DNA from: Chitinophaga niabensis
GTDB taxonomy: Bacteria; Bacteroidota; Bacteroidia; Chitinophagales; Chitinophagaceae
Direction of reading: 5' to 3'
Length of the DNA stretch: 64,000 bases
Assembly (NCBI RefSeq): GCF_039545795.1
Contig: NZ_CP154260.1
Span: 2,547,001-2,611,000, forward strand
A program made the translations under genes and the position numbers. Numbering within the stretch: the first letter of the stretch is position 1; each line of letters begins with the position of its first letter. The notes beneath the pieces were generated by a model. The model was not told the origin of the DNA, did not search any database, and saw only the letters and a program-made list of their open reading frames with translations. Below are positions 18,144 to 26,362 of the stretch, piece after piece.

Positions 18144-18240
18144 GAACGTTGTTTTTTATTTTTATGATGTGGCAGGGTACAGAAGCCTGCACCTGCCGCT
18201 TTTGATCCTTTTGTGTTCCGGTGAACCGGTTGATGTGCCC

Positions 18241-19683
18241 CTAGTACCCGGTGTTCTGTTCCAGCATGGGGTTAGCGTCCATGTCGGACAGGGGGATAGG
18301 GAACAGTACATGGAAAGGTTCAATGGTGGCATTCCTGTTGTAACTGTTCTCGGCTTTTACGGCTTCCAGCAGTTTGCCGGTACGCACGAGGTCGAAGCGG
18401 CGGTTGCTCTCGAAAGCCAGTTCCAGCCTTCGCTCCAGCCAGACTGCTTCTTTGAATGCCTGGTAGCTCAGTCCTTCCAGGGGGGCCAGTCCTGCCCGGA
18501 CGCGCACTTTGTTGATGGCCGTATAGGCATCAGCGGTAGGGGCGCCGTTGGTTTCATTACTGGCTTCGGCGTATATCAGCAGCACGTCCGCATATCGTAG
18601 CACGGGCCTGCTGGTGCCTTCGCCTCCGGTTGTTTTAGCGGTTCTGTCCCACAGCTTCTGAAAAGATACGGCTTTGGCGGGATCAGGATCTGTGATAGAC
18701 AGATTGGTAGTAACGCCGTTGAAGGTATAGGATGTCATGAAGGTGACCGCTTTCCGCTGATCGTTAGCCGCGTATAATTTAAAGAGGCTTTCCGTGGGCC
18801 GCGCAATGGCGGAGCCGCCGCCTGCAAAAATGGGGGCTGCGCGGGGGCCGTAACCTCTTCCCTGGCCGTGGCCATACACATCCGTAAGGTATTGTACTTC
18901 CAGCATGTTTTCTTTGCCGCCGCGCGCGGTGAGCGCAAAGGCGTCCGAGAACTTATCGTACAGGCTGTATACGCCCTGGTCCATCACTTCTTTGGCCTTT
19001 GCGGCGGCCTGCGCCCAGAAAGGCGAGCCTTTTTCCGTACCGGCGCGCGTGAGGTACACCTTGGCCAGCAAACCTTTGGCGGCGCCGGCGGTCACCCTGC
19101 CCGCATCAGCAGGGGGATAACTGTTGGGCAATACGCTTTCGGCCTCTGTGAGGTCTTTTTCTATCTGCGCATATACTTCATCTACCGGTTTGCGGGGAAT
19201 GGCCAGCCCTTCCAGCGATGCAGTTTCGGTAGTGGTGATGGGCACAGCGCCATAGGTGCGCACCAGGTTAAAGTAATGAAGGGCGCGCAATACTTTGGCT
19301 TCGGCGATATACCGCTTCTTCAGGTTCTCGTCCATCGGAATGTCCGGCAGGCGGTCTATCACCGTGTTAGACCGGTTAATGCCTGTATAGGCACCTGCAT
19401 AGATATTGATGAAAGAATTGGAAGGAGTGAGGTTATACCGCCATATCAGTACACGGTCTGCCGCCCCGGACAGGAAAGGCACGGCATCGTCCGTAGTTAC
19501 CAGGTCAGGGAAGGGATCGAGCACGCCCATGTTTTTGTAACAGGCGCCCAGCGCGGCTTTAGCATCTTCGGCGGTTTTGTAATAGGTGACGTTGGTGAGA
19601 TTGGTGACAGACGCAATGTCCAGCTGCTTTTCGCAGGCTGTTGTTACGATCAGGAGCGCCGCCAGTAAATATCTTGCTTTCAT
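18241..19683 (-). CDS. SusD/RagB-family outer-membrane lipoprotein
   Basis: A surface nutrient-binding lipoprotein that forms the lid of its SusC channel. The start at 19683 gives MKARYLLAALLIVTTAC, a lipoprotein signal with Cys17; a start four codons upstream is possible. The N-terminal TPR-like helical region includes AEAKVLRALHYFNLVRTYG, a hallmark of SusD proteins. The end has RPVLRYADVLLIYAEASNE and WLERRLELAFESNRRFDLVR, the conserved C-terminal RagB/SusD motifs. It follows susC by about 20 bp. No glycoside hydrolase is near, so the ligand is unknown; it could be a glycan, peptide or other polymer. Confidence 0.93.
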   Translation of the reverse strand: MKARYLLAALLIVTTACEKQLDIASVTNLTNVTYYKTAEDAKAALGACYKNMGVLDPFPDLVTTDDAVPFLSGAADRVLIWRYNLTPSNSFINIYAGAYTGINRSNTVIDRLPDIPMDENLKKRYIAEAKVLRALHYFNLVRTYGAVPITTTETASLEGLAIPRKPVDEVYAQIEKDLTEAESVLPNSYPPADAGRVTAGAAKGLLAKVYLTRAGTEKGSPFWAQAAAKAKEVMDQGVYSLYDKFSDAFALTARGGKENMLEVQYLTDVYGHGQGRGYGPRAAPIFAGGGSAIARPTESLFKLYAANDQRKAVTFMTSYTFNGVTTNLSITDPDPAKAVSFQKLWDRTAKTTGGEGTSRPVLRYADVLLIYAEASNETNGAPTADAYTAINKVRVRAGLAPLEGLSYQAFKEAVWLERRLELAFESNRRFDLVRTGKLLEAVKAENSYNRNATIEPFHVLFPIPLSDMDANPMLEQNTGY

Positions 19684-19701
19684 AATCAATCGCATAAAAG
19701 A

Positions 19702-22700
19702 TTAAAATTTCAGGTTAATGCCGGCCAGCAGCGTTTTGGCTGCGGGATAGGTGCCATAGTCGAGTCCCTGGCTGAGCGAGGAGCTGCCGAAGCGGTTCAC
19801 TTCGGGATCGTACCCTGTATAATCGGTAATGGTGAACAGGTTCTGGGCCGCCACGTATATTTTCAGCGAGTTGATGGAGAAGCGGCTTAACCACGATTGC
19901 GGCAGGTTATACCCGAGGGAAATATTCCTGAACCGCAGGTAGGAACCGTCTTCCACCTGGAAGCTGCTCAGCACCCGCGAGCCACCGGCTGAATTGGCGC
20001 GGGGAATGGTGTTGCCGGGGCGTTCCGGCGTCCAGCGGTCCAGTACACGGGCGCTCTGGTTGTTGCCGCTGGTCAGGTTCAGCAGGTCAAAGTTGCCGTA
20101 GTTCAGTATCTCATTGCCGTAATTGCCCTGCACAAAGATGTTCAGTTCAATTCCCTTGTAAGTAAACGTGTTATTGAGGCCACCGAAAAAATCCGGGTTG
20201 GAGTTGCCGATAATATCGCGGTCGTTATCATTGATCACGCCGTCTGCATTCCGGTCTTTATAACGGATGTCGCCGGGTTTGGCGGTTTTCTGCGCGGAGG
20301 CATCTATTTCTGCTTTGTTCTGGAAAATGCCGTCCACCACCAGGCCGTAGAAGTTGCCCAGGGAGCTGCCTACCCGCAGCAGTATGGGGTTAATCGTGGT
20401 ATTGAACAGCACGGCGTCCACGCCGGTGGTGAATTCTTTCCGCCCATCCAGCCGCAGCACTTCGTTGCGGTTAAAGGTGATGTTGAATTCAGATGTCCAT
20501 TTAAAATCATGATGATCCACGTTCACGCTGGCCAGCGACAGCTCAATGCCTCTGTTACGTACGCTGCCGATATTTTTCAGGTTGGTGCGGAAGCCAGAGG
20601 AAGTGGGCACGCTTACGGAGAAGAGGAGGTCGGATGTGTTTTTGCTATAGTAATCCGCCGTGAGCTGCAGGCGGTTATTAAAAAAAGCCAGGTCTATACC
20701 TGCGTCGAACTGAGCGTTCTTTTCCCAGCGCAGATCGGGATTGGCGATGCCGGCAGTGTTGGAGGCCGGCTGTAAAGCGCCGCCCAGTACGTATTGTGAG
20801 GTGGTGATGTTGGCGAGGTATTGATAGTCGCCGATCTCCTGGTTGCCCGAAAGGCCGTAACTCACGCGAACTTTGGCATCGGAAAGAAAGGTCTGTTTCT
20901 GCATGAAGTTTTCGTTCATCAGTTTCCAGGCCAGTGCGCCGGAAGGGAAGATGCCGAACTTTCTTTGCGGGCCGAAGCGGCTGGAACCATCGCGCCGCGC
21001 CGTGAGCGTGAGCAGGAAACGGTCGTCGAACCCGTAGTTAATACGGGCGATGTAGGAAATGAGTTTCCAGTTGCTGGCATCGGAGCTGGGGGCTACCAGC
21101 GTGGAGCCTGCCTCCAGGTTGTTATACTGCGCAAAGTCGTCGGAGAAGGTCCTGGCCCGGGCTGTGGCATTTTCGGTGCTCCGGCCCTGGATGGTGTAAC
21201 CAAGCAGTGCATTCAGCTGGTGGATGTTGCCGAGTTTGCGGGTGTAGTTCAGCGTATTTTCATTCAGCCAGTTGATGCTCTGTGAGCTGGCTACAGAAGC
21301 GGCGCCGCCCTGGCTGGCGCCTGCGAGGGCCAGCCGCGTTGTGTATGCGTTCGTTTTTGCGCTTTGCAGATCCGCCCCCAGGCTGACGCGGAAGTTGAGG
21401 CCTTCTATGATGTGATAGTCCAGGTAAGTGTTGGCCAGCAGGCGCAGCATTGAACTTTTATTGGTGATCTCATTCGTTATGGCCAGCGGGTTATCCACTC
21501 CGTAACCGTTCAGTGAACCCTGGTTTTTATAGTATGTGCCGTTTTCGTTGAACACTTTGAAAGTAGGCGAGTAGCTCAGCGCGGCGCTGGTAACGCCGCC
21601 GCCTTCCGTGCCGTCCACATCCGTTTTGGCATTGTCGCTCTGGGTGTAGGCGCCCTGCATGGAGAGGCCGGTTTTTACGCGGGAAGTAATGTCGTTAGTG
21701 AGGTTGGCCCGCAGTGTATACCGCTTAAAACCCGAATTGCGGATGATGCCCTGCTGATCGTAATACCCGGCGGAAATGGCGTACCTGGAGCGGTCGGAAC
21801 CGCCGCTCACACCCAGCTGATGGTTTTGGATGGGCGCGTTTTGCATCACTACATCCTGCCAGTCTGTGCCCTCGCCGAGCGTTTCCGGCAGCGGCCTTTC
21901 AGCGGAGCTGCCGTTGAAGTAAGGCGCGGCCCCGTTATTGGTGAGCGCTTCATTCACAAACAGCGCGAACTGCTGCGCATTGAGCAGCGGAATGGTCCTG
22001 CGGACGGACTGAGAGCCGTAATACCCGTTATAGGTCACCACGGCCTTACCGGACCTGCCCTGTTTGGTGGTGACCATCACCACGCCGTTAGACCCCCTGG
22101 AGCCGTAAATAGCGGTGGCAGAGGCATCTTTCAGTATCTCAATGGATTCCACATCGTCTGAATTGATAGAGTTGAGCCCGCCGGATACCGGGAAGCCGTC
22201 GATCACATATAACGGATCGTTGCCCGCGTTCACCGAACCGGAGCCGCGGATGCGGATAGTGGCGGCACCTCCGGGCCGGGCGGAGTTGGTGACCACCTGC
22301 ACGCCTGCGGCGCGGCCCTGCATGGCCCTGTCAAGCGAGGGAATGGGCGTGGCTTTGATGGCGGATTCACCCACTTTGGTGACTGCGCCGGTAAGGTCGC
22401 TTTTCTTTACCGTACCATATCCGACCACGACCGTTTCATTCAGGCTGCTGGCCGCTTCTTTCAGGGTGATGGCCGCTGCGCCGCTGTGCGCCGGCAGTTC
22501 CTGCGGCTCAAAGCCGAGTGAGCTTACAACGAGCACAGCGCCGGTGCGCACGCCTTTGAGGGAAAAGTTGCCTTCCCCGTCTGTTTTCGTACCATGCATG
22601 GTGCCTTTTACCAGCACTGTAGCACCCGGCACCGGCATGCCTTTGGCGTCGGTCACTTTACCCGAGGCGGTGATGAGCGTGTCCGCCACCGGGGGCGGCG

Positions 22701-23082
22701 GAGGCTGCGGCGGGTTGCCGGAGGGCCTGCGTTTGATGATGATGCTGTTGCCTTCCATCGTATAAACGAGCGGCTGGTTGCGCACGCAGAGGTCCAGCAC
22801 CTGCTGCAGCGAGGCGTCTTTCACCGTGATGGTGACCGGGGCCGTGTTTCGCAGCACTGTTTCCCCGTATATGACGGACACGCCCGTGCGCGCCGTGATC
22901 TCCTTGAACAGCTTTTGCAGCGGCACATTTTTTACAGACAGCGTGAGTTGCTGTGAAAGACCGGTTGCACTTACATGCATGCATGTAACGAACAAAATGA
23001 ATGCAGTGATCTTCATAACTTTGCACAACGTGGTTAAAAGCCTGTGGAAGCGCAGGGCTTTTTCATTAGCATTAAAATACAT
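19702..23082 (-). CDS. SusC/RagA-family TonB-dependent transporter with STN signalling domain
   Basis: This 1126-residue outer-membrane channel has domains in the following order. A signal peptide ends VSATG, then an STN domain (about residues 43-118, LTLSVKNVPLQKLFKEITA) of the type that contacts an anti-sigma factor, then a carboxypeptidase-regulatory-like domain (about 140-220). The plug contains VVGYGTVKKSDLTGAV and DVESIEILKDASATAIYGSRG, and the barrel ends AGINLKF. A proline-rich linker PPQPPPPP joins STN to the next domain. With FecR and the ECF sigma factor upstream it forms a surface-sensing circuit that induces its own operon when substrate is imported. The coding DNA is distinctly GC-rich compared with the genes right of 29 kb. 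Confidence 0.95.
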   Translation of the reverse strand: MYFNANEKALRFHRLLTTLCKVMKITAFILFVTCMHVSATGLSQQLTLSVKNVPLQKLFKEITARTGVSVIYGETVLRNTAPVTITVKDASLQQVLDLCVRNQPLVYTMEGNSIIIKRRPSGNPPQPPPPPVADTLITASGKVTDAKGMPVPGATVLVKGTMHGTKTDGEGNFSLKGVRTGAVLVVSSLGFEPQELPAHSGAAAITLKEAASSLNETVVVGYGTVKKSDLTGAVTKVGESAIKATPIPSLDRAMQGRAAGVQVVTNSARPGGAATIRIRGSGSVNAGNDPLYVIDGFPVSGGLNSINSDDVESIEILKDASATAIYGSRGSNGVVMVTTKQGRSGKAVVTYNGYYGSQSVRRTIPLLNAQQFALFVNEALTNNGAAPYFNGSSAERPLPETLGEGTDWQDVVMQNAPIQNHQLGVSGGSDRSRYAISAGYYDQQGIIRNSGFKRYTLRANLTNDITSRVKTGLSMQGAYTQSDNAKTDVDGTEGGGVTSAALSYSPTFKVFNENGTYYKNQGSLNGYGVDNPLAITNEITNKSSMLRLLANTYLDYHIIEGLNFRVSLGADLQSAKTNAYTTRLALAGASQGGAASVASSQSINWLNENTLNYTRKLGNIHQLNALLGYTIQGRSTENATARARTFSDDFAQYNNLEAGSTLVAPSSDASNWKLISYIARINYGFDDRFLLTLTARRDGSSRFGPQRKFGIFPSGALAWKLMNENFMQKQTFLSDAKVRVSYGLSGNQEIGDYQYLANITTSQYVLGGALQPASNTAGIANPDLRWEKNAQFDAGIDLAFFNNRLQLTADYYSKNTSDLLFSVSVPTSSGFRTNLKNIGSVRNRGIELSLASVNVDHHDFKWTSEFNITFNRNEVLRLDGRKEFTTGVDAVLFNTTINPILLRVGSSLGNFYGLVVDGIFQNKAEIDASAQKTAKPGDIRYKDRNADGVINDNDRDIIGNSNPDFFGGLNNTFTYKGIELNIFVQGNYGNEILNYGNFDLLNLTSGNNQSARVLDRWTPERPGNTIPRANSAGGSRVLSSFQVEDGSYLRFRNISLGYNLPQSWLSRFSINSLKIYVAAQNLFTITDYTGYDPEVNRFGSSSLSQGLDYGTYPAAKTLLAGINLKF

Positions 23083-23265
23083 ACTTTAGTGGTGTTTGGT
23101 AGTCTTACAATAGTCGATCTCAGATTAAAGGGAATACCAGATACTGCCGGGAGTGTTGCAACCACTTCCGGTTTCTTTTTATTCCCGATAGATACTTACT
23201 TACAATTTTCTTTTCTGACATGAAGAGAGCATGTGGTTGAACATTCTCTCATAACGGAATTTTTT

Positions 23266-24399
23266 TTACGGCAATACCAGTATTTTTCTGTCTTCAATTT
23301 TCAGGTGATTAAAGCCGTTGCCTTCCAGTAAATGCAAAACAGCCTCCAGGCTCATGTTGCGGCTGATGGCGCCGCCGTATAACTCAGAACTGGGCGTAAC
23401 AGTGTACACCACTTCCACATTATACCAGCGCGACACTTCTCTCAGAATAGTCTGCAGGTCCATATTATCAAACAGGAACAGGCCGTTCTTCCATGCAATA
23501 ACTTTGGTTGTATCAGCTTGCTGTATAGTGATGTGATTGTTTCCACCGTTCAGCACCGCTTGTTGCCCGGGGCGCAGCAAGCGGGTGGTGCCGGCGTTTT
23601 TGACCTGTACGGCGCCGTTCAGCAGGGTGGTGTTCACCACATTTTCATCAGGGTAGGCCATAACATCGAAGCGGGTGCCCAATACCTGTACCTCCATGCT
23701 GTTTACTTTCACTATAAAGGGCTGCGAGGGCGCCTGCGCAATTTCAAAATACCCCTGGCCCTTTAGTTCCACCACTCTTTGGCCGCCGTTGAAGGCGGTG
23801 GGGTAGCGGAGGGAGGAGGCGGAGTTGAGCCATACCCTGCTGCCGTCAGGGAGGGTGAGGCGGAACTGCCCGCCCCTGGGCGTGGCCAGTGTGTTGAATT
23901 GTATGCTGCCACTTTTTGCTTCCGCGGTATAGCGCAGCTGTCCTTTGCTTTGCCGGATGCCCTGGCCTATCTGCTGTTCGCCCGCACTGTCCAGCGGCAC
24001 TACAGTGCCGTCTGCCAGGATGAGGGTGGCTTTGTTATGGCCGGGTGCGGCGGCGGATGCTGTGGCGGTTCGTGGGGTTGGTGCGGCAGGCTGCCTGCTG
24101 TTCAGCATAAATAATAACCCTGCTCCCAATACAGCCAGTACCGCTGCGGCCGCTGCTAATCGGAACATCGGGATGCGATTGCGCTCCGCACGCCGCGCCC
24201 GGCTGAGGATAGCATCGGCCATTTCCTGCTCTTTTTCCGGCGGCAATGCCGGGTGGTGCTCGTTTTCCAGGAGGCGCTGCACGGCATCGGGGAGGCGGTG
24301 GTCCTGGTCTTTGACCAGTTGCAGGAACTCTTCCGCTTCCGGGGGGGTAAGCGTACCGGAAATGTATCCTTTGAGCAGTATGTCGAATCGTGTTGCCAT
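23266..24399 (-). CDS. FecR-family anti-sigma factor
   Basis: This 377-residue inner-membrane regulator has a cytoplasmic N-terminal part (about residues 1-75) for binding the sigma factor. One membrane helix (MFRLAAAAAVLAVLGAGLLF, about 78-97) leads to a periplasmic FecR domain (about 165-270, LATPRGGQFRLTLPDGSRVWLNS split across strands). The C-terminal DUF4974-type domain (about 308-377) receives the signal from the STN domain of SusC. It lies between the sigma gene and susC, the usual order of such circuits in Bacteroidota. Confidence 0.93.
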   Translation of the reverse strand: MATRFDILLKGYISGTLTPPEAEEFLQLVKDQDHRLPDAVQRLLENEHHPALPPEKEQEMADAILSRARRAERNRIPMFRLAAAAAVLAVLGAGLLFMLNSRQPAAPTPRTATASAAAPGHNKATLILADGTVVPLDSAGEQQIGQGIRQSKGQLRYTAEAKSGSIQFNTLATPRGGQFRLTLPDGSRVWLNSASSLRYPTAFNGGQRVVELKGQGYFEIAQAPSQPFIVKVNSMEVQVLGTRFDVMAYPDENVVNTTLLNGAVQVKNAGTTRLLRPGQQAVLNGGNNHITIQQADTTKVIAWKNGLFLFDNMDLQTILREVSRWYNVEVVYTVTPSSELYGGAISRNMSLEAVLHLLEGNGFNHLKIEDRKILVLP

Positions 24400-24523
24400 G
24401 TGTTACTTATAAAGACACATTTAAAAAGTGGGACTACTAGTCGGGAGGAAGAAATTTTTTGGGGGGAAAGTGGGCCCATCCGGCTGAGTGCAACGCCGGG
24501 CGAAGCGGGCAGATCAATGAGGA

Positions 24524-24738
24524 GCATCCGGGTTCCCGCAGTTCCCCAAAAGGAAATTTTATTACAAGGCAGATCAGCATCCGGTTCCGGAAACCATGTT
24601 TGTTGCAGGAAAGTTTCGATCACGCAGACGGCCGGCACCAGCCCGGATTCAGGCGAAACGAGGGCCGCATCCGGGTTCCCGGAAACCATGTTTGTTACAG
24701 GAAAGCTTCAATCACGCAGACGGCCAGCACCAGCCCGG
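24524..24738 (-). repeat. Imperfect tandem repeat copied from the end of the sigma gene
   Basis: Two copies of a roughly 70-bp unit lie at 24577-24646 and 24667-24738, 90 bp apart, differing by four substitutions and two single-base gaps. A third, shorter copy of the outer end (GCATCCGGGTTCCCG) lies at 24524-24538. The right copy contains the last 15 codons and stop of the ECF sigma gene; the left one is a non-coding duplicate of that tail. It fills most of the gap between sigma and FecR genes. Confidence 0.8.
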
Positions 24739-25291
24739 TGGCGGCCCGTTCCAGGAAGTGGCGGATGTTTTGCAGGGCCTGCGCCAGGGAGTTGCGCACG
24801 GTATGTTTGCTGATGTTCAGCTGTGCCGCAATCTCATCCTGCTTTAACCCTTTTTCTTTATTGAGCTGATAGATGAGTCGCTGGCGGGTAGGCAAATGGG
24901 CAATGGCCTGGCGCAGCACCGAACGCGATTCCTTGCGCAGCAGCGCCTGTTCCGGGTTGTCTGCCGGTTCACTGAAATAGTTGAGCAGGGCGGTAGTGAA
25001 CTGCAGGTTGTGCGATCCTTTTCTCAGTTCGTTAAGGATGTGGTTGCGGGCGTTGATGAAAAGGTAACCTTTCAGGTTCTCCACTCCGGGAAGGGCCGCC
25101 CTGTTGAGCCATATTTTGAGGAAGATCTCCTGCACCATGTCTTCCGCCAGTTCGGTGGATTTGGTCATTAGTAAAGCCACATGATAAACATGGTGGCTGT
25201 AGGTATGAAAAAACTCGCGGAATGCGGATTCGTCTCCTTCGGAAAGGCGCAGGAGCAGTGGATCCGTATGATGTGTGCTGTTGTTTTTCAT
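24695..25291 (-). CDS. ECF RNA polymerase sigma factor
   Basis: This 198-residue sigma-70 family protein of extracytoplasmic-function type has region 2 over about residues 12-85 (AEDMVQEIFLKIWLNR) and region 4 over about 128-182 (LKQDEIAAQLNISKHTVRNSLAQALQNI). It has no regions 1 or 3. Together with FecR and SusC immediately downstream it should switch on the SusC/SusD operon. The last 15 residues (TGLVLAVCVIEAFL) are hydrophobic, unlike a normal region 4 end, and their DNA is duplicated beyond the stop. The present C-terminus may therefore be a product of local rearrangement. Confidence 0.93.
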   Translation of the reverse strand: MKNNSTHHTDPLLLRLSEGDESAFREFFHTYSHHVYHVALLMTKSTELAEDMVQEIFLKIWLNRAALPGVENLKGYLFINARNHILNELRKGSHNLQFTTALLNYFSEPADNPEQALLRKESRSVLRQAIAHLPTRQRLIYQLNKEKGLKQDEIAAQLNISKHTVRNSLAQALQNIRHFLERAATGLVLAVCVIEAFL

Positions 25292-25309
25292 AACTGTGGC
25301 AGGGTAAAT

Positions 25310-25555
25310 TTAGCTAAAATATGAGATTTTACGAGTAAGTGCCGGTATCTTAAGCTTACCTTGCCCGGAAGAGATTTTTGACAATACAGCGATTATGTGT
25401 TTTTCCATAGCCTGTGCATATCTTTCATCCGCGCTTTCGCAGTCGGTTTTATGGTCTTCATCAAATTCACCGTATTCATCATCGTCGTAGTCTTCAAAGT
25501 CTTCACGGTCCGGCGGCTGCGCTTCTCCGTGATACCGGACTTCGTGCCAGTTCAA
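25310..25555 (-). CDS. Small acidic hypothetical protein
   Basis: This 81-residue frame ends 18 bp upstream of the sigma gene start. The first half is very acidic (REDFEDYDDDEYGEFDEDH), the second half basic and helical. I do not recognise a family. The location at the head of the sigma gene and the absence of any competing frame support a gene, but it could equally be a chance frame in the leader region. Confidence 0.4.
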   Translation of the reverse strand: MNWHEVRYHGEAQPPDREDFEDYDDDEYGEFDEDHKTDCESADERYAQAMEKHIIAVLSKISSGQGKLKIPALTRKISYFS

Positions 25556-25661
25556 TGTTGATATGCCGGGAATTTGAGCCCTTTAGATCATGCCAATTAT
25601 CCTCTGACACACGGAATTATTCCTAATGTGACAACGTTGATACCCACTAATCAATGATATT

Positions 25662-25958
25662 ATGAAAACTATCTTATCTACCGTCGTTTTGAGTAGCATA
25701 CTCACCCTAATTGCTTGTTCTGGTGATAGAACAATTGTTATTAATGATCTGTCCAAATCAATGGAACAGACAGTAAAAGCAAAAAACAAAAACCCTAGTA
25801 ATTATTTCTTCTCCCTCAAGGGAGAAGCAGATGGCAACTTTATGGTAAATGGTATAAATCTTGAAAAAGGCATTGTGGATACCAGTTTTCTCAGTGATTG
25901 GTATGCAGATACGCCTACATTTAAATATGAACCAGGCACCGAAAAAAAGGGAAGTTGA
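25662..25958 (+). CDS. Small lipoprotein of unknown function
   Basis: This 98-residue protein has a lipoprotein signal (MKTILSTVVLSSILTLIAC, Cys19). The mature part is polar, with SLKGEADGNFMVNGINLEKG in the middle, a pattern of short extracellular lipoproteins. I do not recognise the family. A strong terminator follows 42 bp after the stop, so it is a single-gene unit. It is transcribed opposite to the sigma/SusC block. Confidence 0.65.
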   Translation: MKTILSTVVLSSILTLIACSGDRTIVINDLSKSMEQTVKAKNKNPSNYFFSLKGEADGNFMVNGINLEKGIVDTSFLSDWYADTPTFKYEPGTEKKGS

Positions 25959-25999
25959 CAATCAAATATAATTTTTAAACTACGAATAATTCCTGCTCA

Positions 26000-26037
26000 A
26001 AATATACCAGGCAGAGAAATTCCGCCTGGTATATTTT
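26000..26037 (+). terminator. Terminator after the small lipoprotein
   Basis: A 13-bp stem (AAATATACCAGGC / GCCTGGTATATTT) with an 11-base loop has a T-rich end on the plus strand, closing the transcript of the lipoprotein gene. Confidence 0.8.
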
Positions 26038-26085
26038 ATGTCCCCTCTGATTGAATTGAATAATACTACTTTACTTCTCAAAAAC

Positions 26086-26122
26086 TAAAAAGCCGAATAG
26101 ATCCTTAGGATCTATTCGGCTT
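26086..26122 (-). terminator. Orphan minus-strand terminator beside a tRNA-end-like repeat
   Basis: A 15-bp perfect stem (AAGCCGAATAGATCC and its complement, loop TTA) is followed on the minus strand by TTTTAG and TTTT. No minus-strand gene lies directly upstream. It stands beside a sequence like the tRNA-Lys 3' end, the same pairing as at 16.65-16.70 kb and at the tRNA gene itself. The DNA 26150-26360 shows no convincing gene. Confidence 0.7.
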
Positions 26123-26130
26123 AATTTCTT

Positions 26131-26148
26131 CCAGTGATTCCACTGGGG
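26131..26148 (-). repeat. tRNA-Lys 3'-end-like sequence, second copy
   Basis: GTGATTCCACTGGG (26134-26147) differs by one base from the 3' end of tRNA-Lys at 29461-29474 and from the copy at 16687-16700. It lies in the same orientation and is likewise next to a terminator. It also forms its own small palindrome (CCAGTG-ATTC-CACTGG), so resemblance by chance cannot be excluded. Confidence 0.35.
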
Positions 26149-26362
26149 ATCTTTAAAATCCCAGTAAAGGCGCCTGTGGCAGCGGGTTTTATCAGGACTG
26201 TCAGCCGCATTCGTTTCCCAACGCGAACAGGAAGTCCGTTCCGGACATGATAAACGCAACACCACAGGGTTTTCTTGTGCAAAAAATTACAGACCGGGGA
26301 AACAAAAAATACCATCTTTGCAAATATTTCAGGCCCTGTAAAACCGTGTATTCACAGACTAT

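Noticed and set aside
20509..22956. Several long plus-strand frames opposite susC
   Set aside because: High GC removes stop codons from the other frames; the minus frame has all SusC motifs.
26071..26315. Minus-strand frames of about 64 residues over the orphan terminator
   Set aside because: Two overlapping frames of equal quality, no ribosome site, and both run through structured non-coding DNA. A decayed element is more likely.
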